Below, piece after piece: positions 46,622 through 62,800 of a stretch of 64,000 bases of DNA. Source of the stretch: Halictus rubicundus (taxonomy: Eukaryota; Arthropoda; Insecta; Hymenoptera; Halictidae); contig NW_027488826.1 of NCBI RefSeq assembly GCF_050948215.1, positions 1-64,000 of the forward strand, given 5' to 3'. How positions within the stretch are numbered: position 1 is the first letter of the stretch; each line of letters opens with the position of its first letter. Under the pieces are notes generated by a model. It did no database searches, was not told the DNA's origin, and saw only the letters and a list, made by a program, of their open reading frames with translations. Both the position numbers and the translations under genes were made by a program.

Positions 46622-49600
46622 CATCCTATCCTATCCTGTCCGCTATCCTGTCCTACCCTCAATCCTATAATATCACCTATTCTATCCAATCCTCTATCCT
46701 ATCCTCTATCCTATCCTATCCTCTATCCTATCCTCTATCGTATCCTATCCTCTATCCTATCCTATCCTCTATCCTATCGCATCCTCTATCCTATCCTATC
46801 CTCATTCCTATCCTATCCTCATTCCTATCCTATGCTCTATCCTATCCTATCCTCTATCCTATTCTATACTCTACCCTATCCTATCCGCTATCCTATCCTA
46901 TCCTCCATCCTATCCTATCCTCTATCCTATCCAATCCTATATCCTATCCTGTCCGCTATCCTGTCCTACCCTCAATCCTATAATATCACCTATTCTATCC
47001 AATCCTCTATCCTATCCTCTATCCTATCCTATCCTCTGTCCTATCCACTATCGTATAGTATCCTCTATCCTATCCAATCCTATATCCTATCCTCTATACA
47101 CTCCAAACCTCTATCCTACCCTATCCTCTATCCTATCCTATCCAATCCTATATCCTATCCTCTATACACTCCAATCCTCTATCCTACCCTATCCTCTATC
47201 CTATCCTATCCTCTATCCTATCCTATCCTCTATCCTATCCTATCCTCTATCCTATCCTATCCTCTATCCTATCCTATCCTCTATAATATCCTATCCTATC
47301 CTCTATCCTGTCCTATCATCTATCGTCTCCAGTCCTCTATCCTATACAATCCCCTATCATATCCTCTATCGTCTCCTATTCTCTATCCTATCCAATCCCC
47401 TATCCTATCCTCTATCTTATCCTATCCTCTATCCTATCCTCTCCTCATTCCTATCCTATCCTCTATCCTATCCTATCCTCATTCCTATCCTATCCTCTAT
47501 CCTATCCTATCCTCTATCCTATCCTATCTTCTATCCTATCCAATCCCCTATCCTATCCTCTATCCTATATTATCCACTATCCTATCGTATTCACTATCCT
47601 ATCGTATCAACTATCCTATCCATTCCCCTATCCTATCCTCTATTCTATCCTCTATCCTATCCTCTATCCTATCCTATCCTCTATCCTATCCTATCCTCTA
47701 TCCAATCCTATCCTCTATCCTATGCTATCCTCTATCCTATCCTATCCTCTATCCTATCCTATCCTCTATTCTATCCTATCCTATCCTCTATCCTGTCCTA
47801 TCATCTATCGTCTCCAGTCCTCTATCCTATCCAATCCCCTATCCTATCCTCTATCTTATCCTATCCTCTATCCTATCCTATCCTCTATCATATCCTATCC
47901 TCTATCCTATCCTATCCTCTATCCTATCCTATCCTCTATCCTATCCTATCCTATCCTCTATCCTATCCTATCCTCTATCGTCTCCTGTCCTCTATCCTAT
48001 ACAATCCCCTGTCATATCCTCTATCGTCTCCTATCCTCTATGTTATCCAATCCCCTATCCTATCATCTATCGTCTCCTATCCTCGGTCCTATCCTATCCT
48101 CATTCCTATCCTATCCTCTATCCTATCCTATCCTATATCCTATCCCATCCGCTATCCTATCCTATCCTCTATTCTATCCTATCCTCTATCCTATCCTATC
48201 CTCTATCCTATCCTATCCTCTATCCAATCCTCTATCCTATCCTATCCTCAATCCTATCCTATCCTCTATCCTATCCTATCCTCTATCCTATCCTCTATCG
48301 TATCCTATCCTCTATCCTATCCTATCCTCTATCCTATCCCATCCTCTATCCTATCCTATCCTCATTCCTATCCTATCCTCATTCCTATCCTATGCTCTAT
48401 CCTATCCTATCCTCTATCCTATTCTATACTCTACCCTATCCTATCCGCTATCCTATCCTATCCTCCATCCTATCCTATCCTCTATCCTATCCAATCCTAT
48501 ATCCTATCCTGTCCGCTATCCTGTCCTACCCTCAATCCTATAATATCACCTATTCTATCCAATCCTCTATCCTATCCTCTATCCTATCCTATCCTCATTC
48601 CTATCCTATCCTCATTCCTATCCTATGCTCTATCCTATCCTATCCTCTATCCTATTCTATACTCTACCCTATCCTATCCGCTATCCTATCCTATCCTCCA
48701 TCCTATCCTATCCTCTATCCTATCCAATCCTATATCCTATCCTGTCCGCTATCCTGTCCTACCCCCAATCCTATAATATCACCTATTCTATCCAATCCTC
48801 TATCCTATCCTCTATCCTATCCTATCCTCTGTCCTATCCATTATCGTATAGTATCCTCTATCCTATCCAATCGTATATCCTATCCTCTATACACTCCAAT
48901 CCTCTATCCTACCCTATCCTCTATCCTATCCTATCCTCTATCCTATCCTATCCTCTATAATATCCTATCCTCTATCCTATCCTGTCCTCTATCCTATCCT
49001 ATCCTCTATCCTATCCTATCCTCTATCGTATCCTGTCCTCTATCCTATCCTATCCTCTATCCTATCCCATCCTCTATCCTATCCTATCCTCATTAGTATC
49101 CTATCCTCATTCCTATCCTATGCTCTATCCTATCCTATCCTCTATCCTATTCTATACTCTACCCTATCCTATCCGCTATCCTATCCTATCCTCCATCCTA
49201 TCCTATCCTCTATCCTATCCAATCCTATATCCTATCCTGTCCGCTATCCTGTCCTACCCTCAATCCTATAATATCACCTATTCTATCCAATCCTCTATCC
49301 TATCCTCTATCCTATCCTATCCTCATTCCTATCCTATCCTCCATCCTATCCTATCCTCTATCCTATCCAATCCTATATCCTATCCTGTCCGCTATCCTGT
49401 CCTACCCTCAATCCTATAATATCACCTATTCTATCCAATCCTCTATCCTATCCTCTATCCTATCCTATCCTCTGTCCTATCCACTATCGTATAGTATCCT
49501 CTATCCTATCCAATCCTATATCCTATCCTCTATACACTTCAATCGTCTATCCTACCCTATCCTCTATCCTATCCTATCCTCTATCCTATCCTATCCTCTA

Positions 49601-50969
49601 TAATATCCTATCCTCTATCCTATCCTGTCCTCTATCCCATCCTATCCTCTATCCTATCCTATCCTCTATCCTATCCTATCCTCTATCCTATCCTATCTTC
49701 TATCCTATCCAATCCCCTATCCTATCCTCTATCCTATATTATCCACTATCCTATCGTATTCACTATCCTATCGTATCAACTATCCTATCCATTCCCCTAT
49801 CCTATCCTCCATTCTATCCTCTATCCTATCCTCTATCCTATCCTATCCCCTATCCTATCCTATCCTCTATCCAATCCTATCCTCTATCCTATGCTATCCT
49901 CTATCCTATCCTATCCTCTATCCTATCCTATCCTCTATTCTATCCTATCCTATCCTCTATCCTGTCCTATCATCTATCGTCTCCAGTCCTCTATCCTATC
50001 CAATCCCCTATCCTATCCTCTATCTTATCCTATCCTCTATCCTATCCTATCCTCATTCCTATCCTATCCTCTATCCTATCCTATACTCTGTCCTATCCAA
50101 TCCTATATCCTATCCCATCCGCTATCCTATCCCATCCTCTATCCTATCCTATCCTCTATCCTATCCTATCCTCTATAATATCCTATCCTCTATCCTATCC
50201 TAACCTCTATCCTATCCTATCCTCTATCCTATCCTATCCTCTATCCTATCCTATCTTCTATCCTATCCAATCCCCTATCCTATCCTCTATCCTATATTAT
50301 CCACTATCCTATCGTATTCACTATCCTATCGTATCAACTATCCTATCCATTCCCCTATCCTATCCTCTATCCTATCCTCTATCCTATCCTCTATCCTATC
50401 CTCTATCCTATCCTATCCTCAATCCTATCCTATCCTCTATCCTATCCTATCCTCTATCCTATCCTCTATCCTATCCTCTATCCTATCCTATCCTCTATCC
50501 TATCCTATCCTCTATCCTATCCTATCCTCTATCCTATCCTATCCTCTATTCTATCCTATCCTCTATCCTATCCTATCCTCTATCGTATCCTATCCTCTAT
50601 CCTATTCTATATTCTATCCGATCCTATCCAATCCTCTATCTTATCCTATCCTCTATCCTATCCTATCCTCTATCCTATCCTATCCTCTATCCTATCCTAT
50701 CCTCTATAATATCCTATCCTCTATCCTATCCTATCCTCTATCCTATCCTATCCTCTATCCTATCCTATCCTCTATCCTATCCTATCTTCTATCCTATCCA
50801 ATCCCCTATCCTATCCTCTATCCTATATTATCCACTATCCTATCGTATTCACTATCCTATCGTATCAACTATCCTATCCATTCCCCTATCCTATCCTCTA
50901 TTCTATCCTCTATCCTATCCTATCCTCTATCCTATCCTATCCTCTATCCTATCCAATCCTCTATCCTAT

Positions 50970-53879
50970 CCTCTATCCTATCCTATCCTCTATCCTATCC
51001 AATCCTCTATCCTATCCTCTATCCTATCCTATCCTCTATCCTATCCTATCCTATATCCTATCCCATCCGCTATCCTATCCTATCTTCTATCCTATCCTAT
51101 CCTCTATCCTATCCTATCCTCTATCCTATCCTATCCTCTATTCTATCCTCTATCCTATCCTCTATCCTATCCTATCCCCTATCCTATCCTATCCTCTATC
51201 CTATCCTATCCGCTATCCTATCCTATCCTCTATCCTATCCTATCCTCTATCCTATCCTATCCTCTATCCTATTCTATACTCTACCCTATCCTATCCGCTA
51301 TCCTATCCTATCCTCCATCCTATCCTATCCTCTATCCTATCCAATCCTATATCCTATCCTGTCCGCTATCCTGTCCTACCCTCAATCCTATAATATCACC
51401 TATTCTATCCAATCCTCTATCCTATCCTCTATCCTATCCTATCCTCTATCCTATCCTCTATCGTATCCTATCCTCTATCCTATCCTATCCTCTATCCTAT
51501 CGCATCCTCTATCCTATCCTATCCTCATTCCTATCCTATCCTCATTCCTATCCTATGCTCTATCCTATCCTATCCTCTATCCTATTCTATACTCTACCCT
51601 ATCCTATCCGCTATCCTATCCTATCCTCCATCCTATCCTATCCTCTATCCTATCCAATCCTATATCCTATCCTGTCCGCTATCCTGTCCTACCCTCAAGC
51701 CTATAATATCACCTATTCTATCCAATCCTCTATCCTATCCTCTATCCTATCCTATCCTCTGTCCTATCCACTATCGTATAGTATCCTCTATCCTATCCAA
51801 TCCCCTATCCTATCCTCTATACACTCCAATCCTCTATCCTACCCTATCCTCTATCCTATCCTATCCAATCCTATATCCTATCCTCTATACACTCCAATCC
51901 TCTATCCTACCCTATCCTCTATCCTATCCTATCCTCTATCCTATCCTATCCTCTATCCTATCCTATCCTCTATAATATCCTATCCTATCCTCTATCCTGT
52001 CCTATCATCTATCGTCTCCAGTCCTCTATCCTATACAATCCCCTATCATATCCTCTATCGTCTCCTATTCTCTATCCTATCCAATCCCCTATCCTATCCT
52101 CTATCTTATCCTATCCTCTATCCTATCCTCTCCTCATTCCTATCCTATCCTCTATCCTATCCTATCCTCATTCCTATCCTATCCTCCATCCTATCCTATC
52201 CTCTATCCTATCCAATCCTATATCCTATCCTGTCCGCTATCCTGTCCTACCCTCAATCCTATAATATCACCTATTCTATCCAATCCTCTATCCTATCCTC
52301 TATCCTATCCTATCCTCTGTCCTATCCACTATCGTATAGTATCCTCTATCCTATCCAATCCTATATCCTATCCTCTATACACTCCAATCCTCTATCCTAC
52401 CCTATCCTCTATCCTATCCTATCCTCTATCCTATCCTACCCTCTATAATATCCTATCCTCTATCCTATCCTGTCCTCTATCCCATCGTATCCTCTATCCT
52501 ATCCTATCCTCTATCCTATCCTATCCTCTATCCTATCCTATCTTCTATCCTATCCAATCCCCTATCCTATCCTCTATCCTATATTATCCACTATCCTATC
52601 GTATTCACTATCCTATCGTATCAACTATCCTATCCATTCCCCTATCCTATCCTCTATTCTATCCTCTATCCTATCCTCTATCCTATCCTATCCTCTATCC
52701 TATCCTATCCTCTATCCAATCCTATCCTCTATCCTATGCTATCCTCTATCCTATCCTATCCTCTATCCTATCCTATCCTCTATTCTATCCTATCCTATCC
52801 TCTATCCTGTCCTATCATCTATCGTCTCCAGTCCTCTATCCTATCCAATCCCCTATCCTATCCTCTATCTTATCCTATCCTCTATCCTATCCTATCCTCT
52901 ATCATATCCTATCCTCTATCCTATCCTATCCTCTATCCTATCCTATCCTCTATCCTATCCTATCCTATCCTCTATCCTATCCTATCCTCTATCGTCTCCT
53001 GTCCTCTATCCTATACAATCCCCTATCATATCCTCTATCGTCTCCTATCCTCTATGCTATCCAATCCCCTATCCTATCATCTATCGTCTCCTATCCTCGG
53101 TCCTATCCTATCCTCATTCCTATCCTATCCTCATTCCTATCCTATCCTCTATCCTATCCTATCCTATATCCTATAACATCCGCTATCCTATCCTATCCTC
53201 TATTCTATCCTATCCTCTATCCTATCCTATCCTCTATCCTATCCTATCCTCTATCCAATCCTCTATCCTATCCTATCCTCAATCCTATCCTATCCTCTAT
53301 CCTATCCTATCCTCTATCCTATCCTCTATCGTATCCTATCCTCTATCCTATCCTATCCTCTATCCTATCCCATCCTCTATCCTATCCTATCCTCATTCCT
53401 ATCCTATCCTCATTCCTATCCTATGCACTATCCTATCCTATCCTCTATCCTATTCTATACTCTACCCTATCCTATCCGCTATCCTATCCTATCCTCCATC
53501 CTATCCTATCCTCTATCCTATCCAATCCTATATCCTATCCTGTCCGCTATCCTGTCCTACCCTCAATCCTATAGTATCACCTATTCTATCCAATCCTCTA
53601 TCCTATCCTCTATCCTATCCTATCCTCATTCCTATCCTATCCTCATTCCTATCCTATGCTCTATCCTATCCTATCCTCTATCCTATTCTATACTCTACCC
53701 TATCCTATCCTCTATCCTATCCCATCCTCTATCCTATCCTATCCTCATTCCTATCCTATCCTCTATCCTATCCTATCCTCTATCCTATCCCATCCTCTAT
53801 CCTATCCTATCCTCATTAGTATCCTATCCTCATTGCTATCCTATGCTCTATCCTATCCTATCCTCTATCCTATTCTATA
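50970..53879. repeat. Third copy of the 31042-33968 segment
   Basis: The segment follows the same order of variants as 31042-33968 and 35872-38798. The offset to the first is 19,928 bp on the left and 19,911 bp on the right, a loss of one 17-bp unit near 51960. Single-base differences occur (for example CTATAGTATCACC near 53570). Confidence 0.75.
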
Positions 53880-56800
53880 CTCTACCCTATCCTATCCGCT
53901 ATCCTATCCTATCCTCTATCCTATCCTATCCTCTATCCTATCCTATCTTCTATCCTATCCAATCCCCTATCCTATCCTCTATCCTATATTATCCACTATC
54001 CTATCGTATTCACTATCCTATCGTATCAACTATCCTATCCATTCCCCTATCCTATCCTCCATTCTATCCTCTATCCTATCCTCTATCCTATCCTATCCTC
54101 TATCCTATCCTATCCTCTATCCAATCCTATCCTCTATCCTATGCTATCCTCTATCCTATCCTACCCTCTATCCTATCCTATCCTCTATTCTATCCTATCC
54201 TATCCTCTATCCTGTCCTATCATCTATCGTCTCCAGTCCTCTATCCTATCCAATCCCCTATCATATCCTCTATCTTATCCTATCCTCTATCCTATCCTAT
54301 CCTCATTCCTATCCTATCCTCTATCCAATCCTATCCTCTATCCTATGCTATCCTCTATCCTATCCTACCCTCTATCCTATCCTATCCTCTATTCTATCCT
54401 ATCCTATCCTCTATCCTGTCCTATCATCTATCGTCTCCAGTCCTCTATCCTATCCAATCCCCTATCATATCCTCTATCTTATCCCATCCTCTATCCTATA
54501 CTATCCTCTATCCTATCCTATCCTCTATCCTATCCAATCCTCTATCCTATCCTCTATCCTATCCTCTATCCTATCCTCTATCCTATCCTCTATCCTATCC
54601 TCTATCCTATCCTCTATCCTATCCTATCCTCAATCCTATCCTATCCTCTATCCTATCCTATCCTCTATCGTATCCTATCCTCTATCCTATTCTATATTCT
54701 ATCCGATCCTATCCAATCCTCTATCTTATCCTATCCTCTATCCTATCCTATCCTCATTCCTATACTATCTTCTATCCTATCCTATCCTATATCCTATCCT
54801 ATCCGCTATCCTGTCCTACCCTCTATCCTATAATATCACCTATTCTATCCAATCTTCTATCCTATCCTCTATCCTATCCTACCCTCTGTCCTATCCACTA
54901 TCGTATCCTATCCTCTATCTTATCCAATCCTATATCCTATCCTCTATACACTCCAATCCTCTATCCTATCCTATCCTCTATCCTATCCTATCCTCTATCC
55001 TACCCTATCCTCTATCCTATCCTATCCTCTATACACTCCAATCCTCTATCCTACCCTATCCTCTATCCTATCCTATCCTCTATCCCATCCTATCCTCTAT
55101 AATATCCTATCCTCTATCCTATCCTGTCCTCTATCCTATTCGATCCTATATCCTATCCTCTATACACTCCAATCCTCTATCCTATCCTATCCTCTATCCT
55201 ATCCTATCCTCTATCCTATTCTATCCTCTATCCTATCCTATCTTCTATCCTATCCAATCCCCTATCCTATCCTCTATCCTATATTATCCACTATCCTATC
55301 GTATTCACTATCCTATCGTATCAACTATCCTATCCATTCCCCTATCCTATCCTCTATTCTATCCTCTATCCTATCCTCTATCCTATCCTCTATTCTATCC
55401 TCTATCCTATCCTATCCTCAATCCTATCCTATCCTCTATCCTATCCTATCCTCTATCCTATCCTCTATCCTATCCTCTATCGTATCCTATCCTCTATCCT
55501 ATCCTATCCTCTATCCTATCAAATCCTCTATCCTATCCTATCCTCATTCCTATCCTATCGTCATTCCTATCCTATGCTCTATCCTATCCTATCCTCTATC
55601 CTATTCTATACTCTACCCTATCCTATCCGCTATCCTATCCTCTATTCTATCCTCTATCCTATCCTCTATCCTATCCTATCCTCTATCCTATCCTATCCTC
55701 TATCCAATCCTATCCTCTACCCTATGCTATCCTCTATTCTATCCTATCCTCTATCCTATCCTATCCTCTATCCTATCCTATCCTATCCTCTATCCTGTCC
55801 TATCATCTATCGTCTCCAGTCCTCTATCCTATCCAATCCCCTATCCTATCCTCTATCCTATCCTATCGTCTGTCCTATCCAATCCTATATCCTATCCCAT
55901 CCGCTATCCTATCCTATCCTCTATCCTATCCTATCCTCTATCCTATCCTATCCTCTATCCTATCCAATCCTCTATCCTATCCTCATTCCTATCCTATCCT
56001 CTGTCCTATCCTATCCTATATCCTATCCCATCCGCTATCCTATCCTATCCTCTATTCTGTCCTATCCTCTATCCTATCCTATCCTCTATCATATCCAATC
56101 CTCTATCCTATCCTCTATCCTATCCTATCCTCTATCCTATCCTACCCTCTATAATATCCTATCCTCTATCCTATCCTATCCTCTATCCTATCCTACCCTC
56201 TATAATATCCTATCCTCTATCCTATCCTATCCTCTATCCTATCCTATCCTCTATCCTATCCTATCCGCTATCCTATCCTATCCTCTATCCTATCCTATCC
56301 TCTATCCTATCCTATCCTCTATCCTATTCTATACTCTACCCTATCCTATCCGCTATCCTATCCTATCCTCCATCCTATCCTATCCTCTATCCTATCCAAT
56401 CCTATATCCTATCCTGTCCGCTATCCTGTCCTACCCTCAATCCTATAATATCACCTATTCTATCCAATCCTCTATCCTATCCTCTATCCTATCCTATCCT
56501 CTGTCCTATCCACTATCGTATAGTATCCTCTATCCTATCCAATCGTATATCCTATCCTCTATACACTCCAATCCTCTATCCTACCCTAGCCTCTATCCTA
56601 TCCTATCCTCTATCCTATCCTATCCTCTATAATATCCTATCCTCCATCCTATCCTGTTCTCTATCCTATCCTATCCTCTATCCTATCCTATCCTCTATCC
56701 TATCCTATCCTCTATCCTATCCTATCCTCTATCCTATCCTATCTTCTATCCTATCCAATCCCCTATCCTATCCTCTATCCTATATTATCCACTATCCTAT

Positions 56801-59800
56801 CGTATTCACTATCCTATCGTATCAACTATCCTATCCATTCCCCTATCCTATCCTCTATTCTATCCTCTATCCTATCCTCTATCCTATCCTCTATTCTATC
56901 CTCTATCCTATCCTCTATCCTATCCTATCCTCTATCCTATCCTATCCTCTATCCAATCCTATCCTCTATCCTATGCTATCCTCTATCCTATCCTATCCTC
57001 TATCCTATCCTATCCTCTAGCCTATCCTATCCTATCCTCTATCCTGTCCTATCATCTATCGTCTCCAGTCCTCTATCCTATCCAATCCCCTATCCTATCC
57101 TCTATCTTATCCTATCCTCTATCCTATCCTATCCTCATTCCTATCCTATCCTCTATCCTATCCTATCCTCTGTCCTATCCAATCCTATATCCTATCCCAT
57201 CCGCTATCCTATCCTATCCTCATTCCTATCCTATGCTCTATCCTATCCTATCCTGTATCCTATTCTATACTCTACCCTATCCTATCCGCTATCCTATCCT
57301 ATCCTCCATCCTATCCTATCCTCTATCCTATTCTATATTCTATCCGATCCTATCCGATCCTCTATCTTATCCTATCCTCTATAATATCCTATCCTCTATC
57401 CTATCCTATCCTCTATCCTATCCTATCCTCTATCCTATCCTATCCTCTATCCTATCCCATCCTCTATCCTATCCTATCCTCATTCCTATCCTATCCTCAT
57501 TCCTATCCTATCCTCATTCCTATCCTATGCTCTATCCTATCCTATCCTCTATCCTATTCTATACTCTACCCTATCCTATCCGCTATCCTATCCTATCCTC
57601 CATCCTATCCTATCCTCTATCCTATCCAATCCTATATCCTATAATGTCCGCTATCCTGTCCTACCCTCAATCCTATAATATCACCTATTCTATCCAATCC
57701 TCTATCCTATCCTCTATCCTATCCTATCCTCTGTCCTATCCACTATCGTATAGTATCCTCTATCCTATCCAATCCTATATCCTATCCTCTATACACTCCA
57801 ATCCTCTATCCTACCCTATCCTCTATCTTATCCTATCCTCTATCCTATCCTATCCTCATTCCTATCCTATCCTCTATCCTATCCTATCCTCTATCCTATT
57901 CTATACTCTACCCTATCCTATCCGCTATCCTATCCTATCCTCTATCCTATCCTATCCTCTATCCTATCCTATCCTATCCTCTATCCTATCCTATCCTCTA
58001 TCGTCTCCTGTCCTCTATCCTATACAATCCCCTATCATATCCTCTATCGTCTCCTATCCTCTATGCTATCCAATCCCCTATCCTATCCTCTATCGTCTCC
58101 TATCCTCGGTCCTATCCTATCCTCATTCCTATCCTGTCCTCTATCCTATCCTATCCTATATCCTATCCCATCCGCTATCCTATCCTATCCTCTATTCTAT
58201 CCTATCCTCTATCCTATCCTATCCTCTATCCTATCCAATCCTCTATCCTATCCTCTATCCTATCCTCTATCCTATCCTATCCTCAATCCTATCCTATCCT
58301 CTATCCTATCCTATCCTCTATCCTATCCTCTATCGTATCCTATCCTCTATCCTATCCTATCCTCTATCCTATCCCATCCTCTATCCTATCCTATCCTCAT
58401 TCCTATCCTATCCTCATTCCTATCCTATCCTCATTCCTATCCTATGCTCTATCCTATCCTATCCTCTATCCTATTCTATACTCTACCCTATCCTATCCGC
58501 TATCCTATCCTATCCTCCATCCTATCCTATCCTCTATAATATCCTATCCTCCATCCTATCCTGTTCTCTATCCTATCCTATCCTCTATCCTATCCTATCC
58601 TCTATCCTATCCTATCTTCTATCCTATCCAATCCCCTATCCTATCCTCTATCCTATATTATCCACTATCCTATCGTATTCACTATCCTATCGTATCAACT
58701 ATCCTATCCATTCCCCTATCCTATCCTCTATTCTATCCTCTATCCTATCCTCTATCCTATCCTATCCTCTATCCTATCCTATCCTCTATCCAATCCTATC
58801 CTCTACCCTATCCTATCCTCTATCCTATCCTATCCTCTATCCTATCCTATCTTCTATCCTATCCAATCCCCTATCCTATCCTCTATCCTATATTATCCAC
58901 TATCCTATCGTATTCACTATCCTATCGTATCAACTATCCTATCCATTCCCCTATCCTATCCTCTATTCTATCCTCTATCCTATCCTCTATCTTATCCTAT
59001 CCTCTATCCTATTCTATACTCTACCCTATCCTATCCGCTATCCTATCCTATCCTCCATCCTATCCTATCCTCTATAATATCCTATCCTCAATCCTATCCT
59101 GTTCTCTATCCTATCCTATCCTCTATCCTATCCTATCCTCTATCCTATCCAATCCTCTTTCCTATCCTCTATCCTATCCTATCCTCTATCCTATCCTATC
59201 CTATATCCTATCCCATCCGCTATCCTATCCTATCCTCTATCCTATCCTATCCTCAATCTTATCCTATCCTCCATCCTATCCAATCCTCTATCCTATCCTC
59301 TATCCTATCCTCTATCCTATCCTCTATCCTATCCTCTATCCTATCCTCTATCCTATCCTATCCTCTATCCCATTCTATACTCTACCCTATCCTATCCGCT
59401 ATCCTATCCTATCCTCCATCCTATCCTATCCTCTATCCTATCCAATCCTATATCCTATCCTGTCCGCTATCCTGTCCTACCCTCAATCCTATAATATCAC
59501 CTATTCTATCCAATCCTCTATCCTATCCTCTATCCTATCCTATCCTCTGTCATATCCACTATCGTATAGTATCCTCTATCCTATCCAATCCTATATCCTA
59601 TCCTCTATACACTCCAATCCTCTATCCTACCCTATCCTCTATCCTATCCTATCCATTATCCTATCCTATCCTCTATAATATCCTATCCTCTATGCTATCC
59701 TGTCCTCTATCCTATCCTATCCTCTATCCTATCCTATCCTCTATCCTATCCTATCCTCTATCCTATCCTATCTTCTATCCTATCCAATCCCCTATCCTAT

Positions 59801-62800
59801 CCTCTATCCTATATTATCCACTATCCTATCGTATTCACTATCCTATCGTATCGACTACCCTATCCATTCCCCTACCCTATCCTCTATTCTATCCTCTATC
59901 CTATCCTCTATCCTATCCTATCCTCTATCCTATCCTATCCTCTATCCAATCCTATCCTCTATCCTATGCTATCCTCTATCGTATCCTACCCTCTATCCTA
60001 TCCTATCCTCTATCCTATCCTATGCTATCATCTATCGTCTCCAGTCCTCTATCCTATCCAATCCCCTATCCTATCCTCTATCTTATCCTATCCTCTATCC
60101 TATCCTATCCTCTATCCTATCCTATCCTCTATCCTATCCTATCCTCTATCCTATCCTATCCTCCATCCTATCCTATCCTCTATCCTATCCTATCCTCTAT
60201 CCTATCCTATCCTCTATCCTATCCTATCCTCTATCCTATTCTATATTCTATCCGATCCTATCCGATCCTCTATCTTATCCTATCCTCTATCCTATCCTAT
60301 CCTCATTCCTATACTATCCTCTATTCTATCCTATCCTCTATCCTGTTCTATACTCTACCCTATTCCTATCCGCTATACTATCCTATCCTCCATCCTATCC
60401 TATCCTCTATCCTATCCAATCCTATATCCTATCCTATCCGCTATCCTCTCCTACCCTCTATCCTATAATATCACCTATTCTATCCAATCTTCTATCCTAT
60501 CCTCTATCCTATCCTATCCTCTGTCCTATCCACTATCGTATCCTATCCTCTATCCTATCCAATCCTATATCCTGTCCTCTATACACTCCAATCCTCTATC
60601 CTATCCCATCCTCTATCCTATCCTATCCTATCCTCTATCCTGTCCTATCATCTATCGTCTCCAGTCCTCTATCCTATCCAATCCCCTATCCTATCCTCTA
60701 TTTTATCCTATCCTCTATCCTATCCTATCCTCATTCCTATCCTATCCTCTATCCTATTATATCCTCTATCCTATCCAATACTCTTTCCTATCCTCTATCC
60801 TATCCTATCCTCTATCCTATCCTATCCTATATCCTATCCCATCCGCTATCCTATCCTATCCTCTATCCTATCCTATCCTCTATCCTATCCTATCCTCTAT
60901 CCTATCCAATCCCCTATCCTATCCTCTATCCTATCCTCTATCCTATCCTCTATCCTATCCTCTACCCTATCCTATCCTCTATCCTATTCTATACTCTACC
61001 CTATCCTATCCGCTATCCTATCCTATCCTCCATCCTATCCTATCCTCTATCCTATCCAATCCTATATCCTATCCTGTCCGCTATCCTGTCCTACCCTCAA
61101 TCCTATAATATCACCTATTCTATCCAATCCTCTATCCCATCCTCTATCCTATCCTATCCTCTGTCCTATCCACTATCGTATAGTATCCTCTATCCTATCC
61201 AATCCTATGTCCTATCCTCTATACACTCCAATCCTCTATCCTACCCTATCCTCTATCCTATCCTATCCATTATCCTATCCTATCCTCTATAATATCCTAA
61301 CCTCTATGCTATCCTGTCCTCTATCCTATCCTATCCTCTATCCTATCCTATCATCTATCCTATCCTATCCTCTATACTATCCTATCTTCTATCCTATCCA
61401 ATCCCCTATCCTATCCTCTATCCTATATTATCCACTATCCTATCGTATTCACTATCCTATCGTATCAACTACCCTATCCATTCCCCTATCCTATCCTCTA
61501 TTCTATCCTCTATCCTATCCTCTATCCTATCCTATCCTCTATCCTATCCTATCCTCTATCCAATCATATCCTCTATCCTATGCTATCCTCTATCGTATCC
61601 TATCCTCTATCCTATCCTATCCTCTATCCTATCCTATCCTATCCTCTATCCTGTCCTATCATCTATCGTCTCCAGTCCTCTATCCTATCCAATCCCCTAT
61701 CCTATCCTCTATCTTATCCTATCCTCTATCCTATCCTATCCTCATTCCTATCCTATCCTCATTCCTATCCTATCCTATCCTCTATTATGTTCTATACTCT
61801 ACCCATTCCTATCCGCTATCCTCTCCTATCCTCTATCCTATCCTATCTTCTATCCTATCCTATCCTCTATCCTATCCTATCCTCTATCCTATCCTATCCT
61901 CTATCCTATCCTATCCTCTATCCAATCCTATCCTCTATCCTATCCTATCCTCTATCCTATGCTATCCTCTATCCTATCCTATCCTCTATCCTATCCAATC
62001 CAATATCCTATCCTATCCGCTATCCTGTCCTACCCTCTATCCTATAATATCACCTATTCTATCCAATCCTCTATCCTATCCTCTATCCTATCCTATCCTC
62101 TGTCCTATCCACTATCGTATAGTATCCTCTATCCTACCCAATCCTATATCCTATCCTCTATACACTCCAATCCTCTATCCTACCCTATCCTCTATCCTAT
62201 CCTATCCTCTATCCCATCCTATCCTCTATAATATCCTATCCTCTATCCTATCCTGTCCTCTATCCTATTCTATCCTCTATCCTATCCTATCCTCTATCCT
62301 ATCCTATCCTCTATCCTATCCTATCTTCTATCCCATCCAATCCCCTATCCTATCCTCTATCCTATATTATCCACTATCCTATCGTATTCACTATCCTATC
62401 GTATCAACTATCCTATCCATTCCCCTATCCTATCCTCTATTCTATCCTCTATCCTATCCTCTATCCTATACTATCCTCTATCCTATCCTATCCGCTATCC
62501 AATCCTATCCTCTACCCTATCCTATCCTCTATCCTATCCTATCCTCTATCCTATCCTATCCTCTATCCTATCGTATCCTATCCCCTATCCTGTCCTATCA
62601 TCTATCGTCTCCAGTCCTCTATCCTATCCAATCCCCTATCCTATCCTCTATCTTATCCTATCCTCTATCCTATCCTATCCTCATTCCTATCCTATCCTCT
62701 ATCATATCCTATCCTCTGTCCTATCCAATCCTATATTCTATCCCATCCGCTATCCTATCCTATCCTCTATCCTATCCTATCCTCTATCCTATCCTATCCT

